A stretch of DNA of 64,000 nt. Origin: Gymnogyps californianus. Lineage: Eukaryota; Chordata; Aves; Accipitriformes; Cathartidae. This document shows, piece by piece, positions 39,600-49,193 of this stretch. The stretch's first letter is position 1; each line of letters begins with the position of its first letter. The position numbers and the translations under genes were made by a program. The notes under the pieces are model-generated. The model saw only the letters and a list, made by a program, of their open reading frames with translations, did not search any database and was not told where the DNA came from. The stretch spans positions 68,492,707 through 68,556,706 of the forward strand of contig NC_059473.1 of the NCBI RefSeq assembly GCF_018139145.2, in the 5' to 3' direction.

Positions 39600-39830
39600 C
39601 CTCATCCCATTCATGTGGGTCTTTTTAGATGGGTTCGGCTGCATCGATGGTCTGTGCGGCTGGAATGTAAACAAGGGGGCCTTGGCGGGCGAGGCAGAGG
39701 AAGGTGAAGAAGCAAGCTCCAGAGATTGTGCTGTGTAATATGGAACAGGCCGGATATGATTTTAATTAGAGCACATGCCACAGGATCATTTACTCACAAA
39801 AAATATTCAAGGACTTGTGGGCTAGAAACC
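39600..39830. promoter_or_regulatory. Candidate conserved noncoding element with retained CpGs
   Basis: The block contains 'gggttcggctgcatcgatgg', 'gtctgtgcggctggaatg', 'gtaaacaagggggccttggc' (forkhead-like GTAAACA) and 'tgattttaattagagcacat' (homeodomain-like). Several CpGs are retained where the flanks have almost none. It is repeat-free. Regulatory function is inferred from this texture and would need alignment to other birds. Confidence 0.3.
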
Positions 39831-40379
39831 TCTGTTTAGAGGAAACTTCTCTGCCCTAGGCTGCTTCAAGATGTCACTACATTAGCTAGATTTAAATATG
39901 TGTGGCTCATTCCAGATTCAGTGCCCCCGAGTCTTTCTGGCATGATAGTCACTTTCTACTCCACTCCTGTCACTGATCAACACGGAAGCTGCTGCAGAGC
40001 AGGGCTTGGAGTATATTTAGGGAGAACAGATTAAATAAAGTGGAATCAGAGCAGCTTGGTTTCAAGTTCAACCTCTTTTGCTAGCTCTTGATGCTACAGC
40101 TTGCTGCCTGCTTCTGACCTTCTAAAAGCAAGTTCCTTCTGTAAATGAGGTTAACACTGCTTAATTCAGAAACACATTGAGCTGAGGAGCTGAGACTTTA
40201 AATAACCGTTCATAAGGGACATGGAAGGACTTCAAGTTTCCTACCTCTCTGCATAAATTGTTATTATTTGTGTCGTACATAGAAGACCCAGTCAAGAGTT
40301 GTCCCATTACGTCTGGCATATCAGAAACATGTAACAAGAGGCAGTTTTTTCTCTGAAGACCTTACTGAGATGAGAAAAG

Positions 40380-40500
40380 TGACTAGCAGGCTTCTGCTAC
40401 AGATAAACTAACTCAGGATCAAATGACTTGACCAAGATCAAACAAGAATCCCGTGGCAGTTCCAAGAACTGAGACCACTTTCCCCCTCCTCCAGCACCAT
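40380..40500 (-). mobile_element. MIR-like ancient relic
   Basis: Reverse-complement MIR word order: 'gataaactaactcaggatca', 'aatgacttgaccaagatcaa', 'acaagaatcccgtggcag', 'aactgagaccactttccc'. These resemble 'gaggctcagagaggtcaagt', 'gacttgcccaaggtcacaca', 'agtggcagagc' and the 'aacccaggtctcc' segment. Recognition only; ends approximate. Confidence 0.5.
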
Positions 40501-41253
40501 AACCATGAAATCATTTCACTTCTCTAAGACAGCAGCAACTCAAATGAACTTAGAGGGAGCAGTGTAAATGGAGTCATCCCATTATGCTACCAGGGTTTAG
40601 AAAATGATGACTCTGAAAACAGCAGGCCAGGCAAATGTTTTATTTCTAAAACCTTTAACTAACTCAATACTTCCGAAAAGCTTTCAAATAGGTTTTTCTT
40701 TTCCATATCCCACAAATGAAGGTCTAGATTACTGGGAGGTAAAGCACTTCTGGTGGAAGAAGTTTTTACAAACAGAGACCCTAGACAGAGGAACAAACAG
40801 CAAGTACAGAGGACTTGTGGAGTAGATCTCATCTTCCATGTAAGCTAATTAAAAGATTCTTTGGAAGACAAGTTAGTATACGATCTTTAAAACATTTCTT
40901 TTAACAAGGTCTTATAATTATTAGGGATGTGACTGCTGCAAAGCACGCTCAGAGAATTTTAAAAACAGATCGCACTGATGATACATGGCTATGTCCTTGG
41001 CTCCCTCATGTATCCATGTAAACAAAAAGCAGCTCTTTGGAGTTCACTGAGGTCATGTTGTGGTGAAACTCATTGTATTGGGTTTGCATGGCAAGGTTTT
41101 GGTAGCGGGGGGGCTACAGGGGTTGCTTCTGTGAGAAGCTGCTAGAAGCTTCCCTCATGTCCAATAGAGCCAATGCCAGATGGCTCCAAGATGGACCCAC
41201 TACTGGCCAAGGCCGAGCCCATCAGCAACGGTGGTAGCACCTCTGTGATAGCA

Positions 41254-41260
41254 TATTTAA
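41254..41260 (+). promoter_or_regulatory. LTR TATA-like box
   Basis: TATTTAA followed by GAAGGGG about 180 bp into the LTR, a plausible core promoter for the LTR. Activity unknown. Confidence 0.45.
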
Positions 41261-41439
41261 GAAGGGGAAAAAGTTACTGCACAACAGCAATTGCAGCCGG
41301 AGAGAGGAGTGACAATATGTGAGAGAAACAACTCTGCAGACACCAAGGTCAAGGAAGAAGGAGGGGGAGGAGGTGCTCCAGGCGCCAGAGCAGAGATTCC
41401 CCTGCAGCCCGTGGTGAAGACCATGGTGAGGCAGGCTGT

Positions 41440-41880
41440 CCCCCTGCAGCGCATGGAGGTTAACAGTGGGGCAGACATCCACCTGCAGCCCGTGGAGGAC
41501 CCCACGCTGGAGCAGTGGAGACCCCACAGTGGAGCAGATATCCACCTGCAGCCTGTGGAGGACCCCACGCTGGAGCAGGTAGATGCCCGAAGGAGGCTGT
41601 GACCCCGTGGGAAGCCCGCGCTGGAGCAGGTTCCTGGCAGGACCTGTGGACCTGTGGAGAGAGGAGCCCACGCTGGAGCAGGTTTGCTGGCAGGACTTGT
41701 GACCCCATGGAAGGGACCCACGCTGGAGCAGTCTGTTCCTGAAGGACTGCACCCCGTGGAAGGGACCCACGCTGGAGCAGTTCGTGAAGAACTGTAGCCC
41801 GTGGGAAGGACTCACATTGGAGAAGTTTGTGGAGGACTGTCTCCCATGGGAGGGACCCCACACTGGAGCAGGGGAAGAGT
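41440..41880 (+). repeat. Degenerate ~45-50-bp tandem repeat inside the LTR
   Basis: Nine copies of a GGAGCAG-type core (eight GGAGCAG, one GGAGAAG), mostly preceded by CCCACGCT, recur at roughly 40-55-bp spacing, each followed by a segment ending near CCCGTGG or CCCATGG. The first copies also share 'cacctgcagcc'. Copies differ by several bases and by length, so the array is old and probably belonged to the ancestral LTR rather than having expanded here. It lies between the LTR's TATA-like word and its poly(A) signals. The GC-rich, stop-poor units explain the misleadingly long open frames across this stretch. Confidence 0.85.
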
Positions 41881-42073
41881 GTGAGGAGTCCTCCCCCTGA
41901 GGAGGAAGGAGCGGTAGAAATAACATGTGATGAACTGACCACAACCCCCATTCCCTGTCCCCCTGCCCCGCTGGTGGGGAGGAGGTAGAGAACTCAGGAA
42001 GAAGGGAGGGGTAGGGGGAAGGTGTTTTAAGATTTGGTTTTATTTCTCATTATCCTACTCTGACTTGATTAGT

Positions 42074-42083
42074 AATAAATAAA
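42074..42083 (+). terminator. LTR polyadenylation signals (two overlapping AATAAA)
   Basis: AATAAATAAA, located in the LTR's last 200 bp and followed by a GT-rich stretch, as expected for LTR poly(A) signals. Confidence 0.6.
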
Positions 42084-43879
42084 ATTAATTTTTCCCCAAG
42101 TCAAGTCTGTTTTGCCTGTGACAGTAATTGGTGAGTGACCCCTCCCTGTCCTTATCTCAACCCATGAGCCTTTCGTTGTATTTTCTCTCCCCTGTCCAGC
42201 TGAGGAGGGGGAGTGATAGAGCGGCTTTGGTGGGCACCTGGCATCCAGCCAGGGTCAACCCACCACACTCATGGGAGTGGGATACATACCTGCTACGGCT
42301 TTATGCATAACAAACAGTAGCATTTGAAAATAATAACAGTGAAGTAAAAAATACAGCCATCAAATATTCTGTTGTTAAAAGATACACATCTGTGATGAAA
42401 TGTGTTCTCTAGCTCTGGTCTAAGTGTTACAGCATTGCTCTTCGAAAAAAAAGGAACTGGAAGAAACTGAAAAAGTGACACATGCTGCTTGCCTCACTGA
42501 ATGTTATTTTAATACTAATGTGGAAATTTTGCTTTGTGCACAAACACTTTTCTTTAGGGTGTATAAAAAAAATGCTTGAAGAATTCTGTATCTATTTCAC
42601 TGGTGATGACAAGTATGTTAATTGCTTGCAGATAACATCTGCTCTAGTGAAATCAAGATGCAGACTCTCGCTGGACTGCTAGTGCTACACTTTGCTCTTT
42701 GTCTAGGAGGTCTACTGCTCTTTGCTGAAGTTTTAAGGGAGCTGAAGTGCCTTTGAATTTTTTGAGAATCTTCCAGTAACTGAAACCAAATCTGCCAGGA
42801 GTCCTGGGTCATCGCAATGTCTCTCTTTGAGCACAGGACTTACCTTTGAAGCTCAGAGACTTTCACTGACCATGACGCCAAAGTGTGCTCTGGCTGAAAC
42901 AAGTTCATGGTGATCTGCCAACAGCCCTGCATGAGAGAGCCTCTGATTTCTTTCTGTTTACAGTAGAAGGTGAAGGGCCTCTCCTGCTAGAAAAGTGTGA
43001 GCCTGGTAAATATAATGTCAGATCTAAGGAGCCCTTATCCTCTACAGACCACATTTACAATTTTACAGTGTGCGTATGCAGACCCTGCCATGAAGTTACT
43101 TACCAGATGTGCCTATTGAGTCTGTCAATCACGGTGTTGAAGAAGCAGCTCCAGACTGTTACCATTCCCTACTTCCCACCATGCATTTGCATATGTGTTC
43201 TTTAGTAAACTTGTAGCTTCCCTAAAATACTTGAATCTAATTAGCTCTCCAACATGAGGAAAAATTCCTGGCAATCTGTCATTGCAATAGCATTTATGAG
43301 GGAGCAAGGGACAAACAACTCCCCCTAATCCTTAAGAGCAGACCGCTATTAAAATCCTAAAGACACAATGAATAGAAAGTAGAGGTCAATACGCAATTGC
43401 ACACTTAATAGAGCTTGTTCTGTGCCAGCCGGGTTCCCACCAGGAATAAAGTTCAGCCATATACTGAAGGATGTTGCCAAGAGTTATGCTGCCTGGGGAA
43501 AAAAAAAAGGCATTTCTTGTTTTTATTGAATTGTTTTCCAAGCTCTTCTCCTGTGTAGGATAATCAACTGCACAAATATAGAGTGGAAAAAACCTACAAA
43601 GCAGCTGAGTTGCAGAACAGGAGCTTATAGTGGATTGTACATAAGATCTACTCTGTATCTATCTATGGAGATAAATCTATATCAGATTTATCACAGATCA
43701 TTAAGTGAACATAAGTTAATGGTCTTTTCCTATTGTGGCAAATGAAAATTCTGTTACTGAGGTGTAAAAAGAAAGGTAATGCCTATAAACCATAGGCTTT
43801 GGTTCTTTTGCTTTGTGCACTGCTGGCAAGGCTGCAGTGGAAGTAAACGCATTCATCTCGTGGAGCCTAATTAAAGAAG

Positions 43880-44310
43880 GTTGTGGATTGACTACAGAGA
43901 GCCCTGAGAACAGCAGCAAGAATGATCAGAGGTTTTAAAACATACAGAAATATTGAAGGAATTGGAGTTATATTCTCCAGAGGAGAAAGAACTAAGGAAG
44001 ACATGATGATGAGTGAAATACATGTAGAACAGCTATGAAGAGAGAGGTAATATACTGTTCTCCATGTTCAGTAAGGATAAGACAAGGGGCTGCAAGCTAA
44101 ACTCACAGCAAGGGGGATTTCAGTCTGAAACCAGAGAAAACTTTCTAACAGGAACAACTGTGAAGCCCCAGAAAAAATTGATGTGAAAGACTGTGAAATC
44201 TTTATCACTGTCTGTTTTTAAGAAGAGACTGAGCCTGCTCTTTCTGGTGATGCAGCTGATCCTGCAATGGGTTAAAGAGATGATTTAAAAGGGTTCTCAA
44301 AGGTATTGGC
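43880..44310 (+). mobile_element. CR1 LINE 3' region (old, plus strand)
   Basis: Forward CR1 words appear in order: 'caagaatgatcagaggtttt', 'gaaggaattggagttatatt', 'ctccagaggagaaagaac', 'gaagacatgatgatgagtga', 'aaactcacagcaaggggga', 'accagagaaaactttctaac', 'tgtttttaagaagagactga'. These correspond to the segment after the reverse-transcriptase domain and the start of the 3' untranslated part ('aatgatcagagg...', 'gagaggggacatgat...', 'cagcaagggaggtt...', 'aaaaactttctaac...', 'tttttaagagcaggttaga'). Stops and indels are frequent, so it is an inactive, old copy. The terminal CR1 octamer repeat is not recognisable, and the 3' end is lost or decayed. Confidence 0.75.
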
Positions 44311-45877
44311 AGGCTTTTTTAGTATAACTTGACAAAACAAGAGCCACCTAAGGGAAATGGTCTTTCTTTTTTGTAAGATATTCCTAAAAATTCTAACCAG
44401 CATCAGTCTCAGGAGAAGCTAAGTGGCAGGGTCCCCCCCCTCATTAAATCACTATAGCAATGGCAACATCATTTCTCTGTTTGACCTTGTGTCAGCCAAA
44501 GTTTTGAGGTGCTTCTGGCTATATCTTTTCCTCAAAACAAGCGCACCAAGGGGATTTTTAAACTCTAAAATTAGATTTTATTTGACTACATACTGAAACA
44601 AAGTCACTTTTTGAACAGCAAAAATTTCAATCTGCTGGGAATGACAAAATACAAGGAAAATAAATGTCTCCCTGTCCCCTTGCCTAATGTACCATTGCAG
44701 AGGGGGGATCCTTTCCCCCAGTCTTCTCTCAGCTCAGAAATGTTTAGCGGCTTCCTGGGATGCAATAAATAACACACATTCCCTCTGCGTCCCTAGTTAA
44801 AGTCAGTCTCCTTCCCTCACGGCTGAGGCAAGGCTGCGCGTCTGCCCACTGCTCCTCTGAGGACTGGCACAGCGCCCGCTCATGCCGCTGGCCTCCAGCC
44901 ACTCCTGTGCTCCTCACCCCAGCCCTGCACACCCAGCCTTCTCCTCCGGCATGGCTTGGTTTGGTTTGTCCCCAGGGAGGGCTGTCCTCCCGCCTGCCGG
45001 GGCTCCCATCTGAACCCCAACAGTCACCACCAGAACCAGGGAACAGGCATCTTTCCTCCCTGCTGTCAGGTGCAGCCCTTTCAAGGAGCACAGTACCTCG
45101 CATACGGTAAATGAATGAAGCAGCTCCCATCCGTCACAGCAAGATAAGCCTCCTGGCATCACATCCGCTCTCAACAAGAGAGTTTATAAGAGAGTTATAT
45201 TTTACCCCTTGCTTTGTTTTCACACCATTTTTCTTTTGGGTTTTCTCTAAAGGAAAGCTGGAAAGTTGTCCTGCACTGCTCTGCTCTGAGAAGGGACAGA
45301 GATAATGTTTCACAATAATCCCCAATTTGCCAAATATTGCAGAAGAGGGATTGTGGAGAGGTGGGACAACAACTGAATCAGTATTTTGGTCCAGCGAGAA
45401 ACTTTTTGCATTAAGTAAGTCATGTGGTGTGACAACATTCCCTTATCTATCTGCAGAAACCCTCCATTTCTGCTCTGTAAGCACTGTTTAAAAGCCTTCT
45501 CGTGAACAAATGAAGACTTCAGGTCTCAACAGTACAGGGAATCTCAGACACAGTTGGAAATTAAAAAGAAAAACAAAACAAACCAAAACAAATTAAGGGA
45601 CAAATTAAAATAAAATGAAGGCCAGGAGATTAATCAGAGAGAGATTTCAGAGCTGGTTATACAGTTTACCAGATAGTCAAAAAAGTTTGTCAGCACAGAT
45701 CACTGAATTCAAGAAAACTGTGGGGGTTTTTCATAAAAGGGCAGTATCAATCATTTCTTTCTCTAGAATGCAGCTCTGGAATTTCTTAGCTGGTTTTGGT
45801 ACAAGACGTATTTCACTGCTAGCTCTGTAATAGCTTAATAACATGAAAATTTCCAGTCTTTACACAGAGGAATGAAG

Positions 45878-45930
45878 AGTTTCATTTTATTTCATTCATT
45901 ATAATGCAGTACAGTTTCATTTTATTTCAT
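45878..45930 (+). repeat. 18-bp direct repeat, 35-bp period
   Basis: AGTTTCATTTTATTTCAT occurs identically at 45878-45895 and 45913-45930. The 17-bp gap differs in content from what follows the second copy. Probably a small local tandem duplication. Confidence 0.8.
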
Positions 45931-46820
45931 ATATTTTAACGTAGTTTCCTAAAATGAATGCCTAAAATTAGGCTTTTCAGTTTATAGAAAAGAATCTACC
46001 TGATTTTGCAGAACTGTTGGATGCAGAACATTTACTTGCGTAAACTTCTGGCCACTTAGAGCCTAAATTAAGGTATCCTCTTCCAAAAATCTTGTAAAAG
46101 GTGTTATAGGTTCCTTGTTTACCAAAAATGTCCTTCTAGTTCAATCCATCTGGCCCTCAGCTCCGAATGAATACAACTAGCTGCAATCAGATGTTGAAAC
46201 TACTTTCTCCAATACCGAGTTTCAATTTCTGTAGTTTCAACCAACTGTTTATTCTTCAGGTTATAAAAATAAACATATTCTTGTTAAAGCTTTTAGTTCC
46301 CTGACTCCCTCTCTCCCTCCACAACTTTTAAAAATAGGAAAGGTTCTGTAACCTGATAGATTTACCTATATACAGAAAGGCTACTGTTATCTACTCCCCA
46401 GCACTGGAAAAGTTGGAACGTAAAAAAACATTGATATTTTTGTATAGCTAACCATACAGTCCTCCTAATGCTTTTTTTAGATTGAATGTTTACATTATAT
46501 TGAAACAGAGAAACACAATTATATAATTGACATCTGTGTTATTTTAAACTGATACTCACACACACATGCCTTGATGCCAATGTAGCCATTACTAATGTCA
46601 AAGGCAAGAGAGAAGAATAACTGTCATGTTGCAAACATGCCATAAAAAGGCAATATACTTATTAAAGTTATACTGAAAAAGAATATGCTGTTTTCCATTG
46701 AAACACTGTAAATCCCCAAATCATTTAGTCACTTCCAATTATGTCCTTCCAGTTGCTTCTTTGTGACAGACTTATAAGATTGGCAGAACTGCCTTCTTTT
46801 TTATTCTGTTTGGTTTGGTT

Positions 46821-46832
46821 GGGGGGGGGGGG
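46821..46832 (+). repeat. Poly(G) run, 12 nt
   Basis: Twelve consecutive G after a GGTTTGGTTT stretch. Slippage-prone and potentially G-quadruplex-forming with neighbouring G pairs. Sequencing length errors are also common at such runs. Confidence 0.85.
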
Positions 46833-48641
46833 CGTTGTTTGTTTTTTTCCTTCTCTCCTTATCCCTACCTAGATACTGTAGAGATCTTTCACGTACACAG
46901 CTTATTGACTGCCATGGCCCTAGTCTCTTAATTTGGAAATAAAAAAGCCTGTATTTCAGCAGCACCATTTTGTGAATTATTCTGCTCTAAGATGCCTGTT
47001 ATTACAGACTAAAATAAATGCAATAGCATCCATAGCTGGGGAGTCCTCAGTTGAGAGAAGATCCATAATACACTCTACCATAAGATTAATTGGTCTAATG
47101 AGTCAGTAGATACAGTTAATTTCTGAGGCTGCCTTGCTCTAAAAATTTACCCAGAGAAATAACCTTTGAAGGATTTCTCAGCAAACCTTTTGCCAATGTT
47201 ATCTGTTCACACCTACTGGAAGTCAAAACTAAAGAGCTGGGGGCAAATTACACTTCTTAAAACAGCCAGGAAAGTTAATGCCAAAACCAGAAAGGAAGGA
47301 TAGGAGGGAGGGGAGGAGGGAAATAAGGAGCAAACATTCTTTTGGGTAAAACTCCTGCAGACTTATGTTCATAAATTGACCCTTGTGGTATCTGCTTAGA
47401 AGGCTGAAAGCAAGACATCCCTAGCAGACTTGCCTAGAAGGTCACTGACATACGTGTCAGGTGTGGAGCCAGAAATCTAAAACTATTAGGGAGAAATAAA
47501 AATATATCAAAGTTCAGAGCCTTCCCAGAGATTCTAGTGTGCGCCCACCTTTCTGATAGAGGGTGAAAGCACTTCTGTTTTAAAGCTGCGGGATTTAGGA
47601 AGGCTCAAGTGTACACCTTGAAGAACCATTTGAAAGGTGGTGAATGCACTGGAATTGTATTTCCCCTTCCTTGATTGCCTGACAATATGCCTCTTATGTA
47701 AGGAAAATTGCATATTTTCATTGTCAGTTGTTCACTGATAAACTGCTTTACAGATTGTGATGAAACAATTTGGCAATCATTTTCTCCAAGCCACACAAAA
47801 AAAAGAAAAAATCACTATTCCTAGCTCATTTATGCTTCAACCATTCCCTCTTGCCAGAAAGAAGAGCCCTAGCCATTTGCTTCAGAAGGAAAGAGGCAAG
47901 ATTTATTTTAGGTGGCGCAAAAGGTTAAAACAGAACATTACAAGAAATCAAAGGATAACGTGGAGCAGAGGAAGAGAAATTGGGGCCATCTGAAAAGATG
48001 GAAGACCAAAAAGGACACACTAGAAAGAAAAGAGGGAAACTTGTGTCCTATAGCTGTTGTCAGGAAGAGCAAATCTGTCCCACTAACCATACCTCAGCTG
48101 TTTTATGGTTGGTATTCCAGTCACTCCCATGAGAAGATCTTGAGGACTTGGGAGAAGATTTGGTGTTTCTTTGAGCAGAGGCGCAGAATCCATCCCCTGT
48201 TAAAAGTAACCATCACCAGGAAAGGGAGAACATAAACGGAAATGCTCCTGACCCACCCAAAAAAGTAGCCCTCTCAGGAAAGGTTTGGGGAGTAAGTAGA
48301 AAGCTAAAAAGAACAGCAAAGGGAACTGATTCAACAAAAACAGGATCTTGGAACTCCGAAAATAAAAGAACAAAACAAGAATGGCCAAAGTTAAAATTAT
48401 TAATGAAGTTCCTCAGTGAAAGTGTTGGGGAGGGCTTTAAGTAATACTTGAATTTATGCCCACAAAAAATCTTTTTCCACAAAAAAATGAGTATCACAAT
48501 GGAACTTGCTAATGAAAAACGGGAGGCAATGTCTGGTCACAAGCTGGTTACAATATAGAACAGAAGAATTAAACAATTCAAGATTAGATAAAGAACTGTA
48601 TGGACTAAAGTGAACTACTTATCAAATGGACGAACACTTGA

Positions 48642-48665
48642 CATATATATATATACACATATACA
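48642..48665 (+). repeat. (TA)n/(CA)n microsatellite
   Basis: CATATATATATATACACATAT-type dinucleotide run, short and AT-rich. Confidence 0.85.
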
Positions 48666-48886
48666 CCTACTTGGCCTCAACACCATATTACAACTGCTCT
48701 GCTGAAAGTTTTTATCTACCAATAGGCATATATGCCTGCAAGGGAGTTCCAGGAAAGTCCCATATAGAATCATACGGGTATCGTCTCCTACATGACCATT
48801 ACCAAACTTCATCTAGTTTACTTGAAATTGCTTCTTTGTTTCAACCCCGCTATTTTTACTAGAAAGTTCCTCCAAAACGGCAATTG

Positions 48887-49193
48887 TCACAAAATGAAGT
48901 ACCACCTTGTGCCTAGAAAGCTCTTCAGGCCTTCCTTAAATACAATATAAATATACTTTAAGTCTTAGCCTAACATCTTTCTTGATCAATTTATATCCCA
49001 CTTGTCCTTGGGCCCATACTTTGACAACAAGCCTGAGCCTAATTCTTTGCTTGCTTCTTAAAACATACCCAAAGACTTTCATTAAAGTTAAGAACTGAGT
49101 GAAGCAGAGTTTTTCTGGGGCTGATCCATTAATACTGTATTTAAGGAAGGCCTAAAGAGCTTTCTAGGCACAAGGTGGTACTTCATTTTGTGA
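48887..49193. repeat. Long inverted repeat: 58-bp arms, 57/58 match, 191-bp spacer
   Basis: Arm 1 (48887-48944) begins TCACAAAATGAAGTACCACC and arm 2 (49136-49193) is its reverse complement, ending GGTGGTACTTCATTTTGTGA. I compared all positions: one differs (C at arm 1 near 48926 versus the base pairing with A in arm 2). The symmetry stops abruptly at both outer ends and decays inward after TAAATACA. The shape fits a miniature inverted-repeat transposable element or a solitary fold-back element. Transcribed, it would form a long hairpin. No TA, TTAA or 8-bp target duplication is visible next to the arms (CAATTG on the left, GTCTCAG on the right). The spacer has no coding capacity and does not resemble a transposase. 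The family is unknown to me. Confidence 0.9.

Larger units (their letters stand above)
33350..41073. other. Noncoding DNA with CR1 and MIR relics
   Basis: No coding exon is convincing. The stretch holds a CR1 piece at 37300-37500, a MIR-like relic at 40380-40500 and a possible regulatory block at 39600-39830. A frame open for about 115 codons at about 36389-36733 (discussed in findings) is unassigned. Homopolymer patches (C then A) occur near 34254-34280, and a G/T patch at 36320-36346. Confidence 0.65.
41074..42267 (+). mobile_element. Solo LTR of a second ERVL-like family (1194 bp) with internal minisatellite
   Basis: The element starts TGTATTGGGTTTGCATGG and ends AACCCACCACA, so it has TG...CA ends. 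A perfect 5-bp target duplication CTCAT flanks it (41069-41073 and 42268-42272). A TATTTAA word lies at 41254-41260, and overlapping AATAAA signals lie at 42074-42083, in the order promoter then poly(A) signal, which fixes the plus orientation. Between them is an unusually long transcribed part containing a ~45-50-bp degenerate tandem repeat (separate entry). No primer-binding site or internal retroviral genes follow, so it is a solo LTR. Long open frames on both strands here (up to about 240 codons on the minus strand) come from the GC-rich repeat array, not a gene. From memory this LTR type is widespread in Neoaves. Confidence 0.93.
42273..48886. other. Noncoding DNA with one CR1 copy
   Basis: No coding exon is supported. 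The stretch includes the CR1 piece at 43880-44310 and a GC-raised patch at about 44800-45080 that carries open frames on both strands but few CpGs and no recognisable product. It also holds an 18-bp direct repeat at 45878-45930, a 12-nt G run at 46821-46832, a homopurine patch at about 47290-47328 and a short TA/CA microsatellite at 48642-48665. Confidence 0.65.

Noticed and set aside
41440..41880. CRISPR-like array
   Set aside because: Units are degenerate and continuous with no unique spacers, and the array is internal to an LTR.
41222..41951. Open frames of up to 240 codons on the minus strand and shorter ones on the plus strand
   Set aside because: They lie wholly inside the solo LTR and its GC-rich tandem array. 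Stop-poor repeated units explain them, and no retroviral or cellular domain is present.
44744..45130. GC-raised patch as a CpG-island promoter with a short gene
   Set aside because: CpG is scarce, both strands are open, and no start-site or exon structure is visible.
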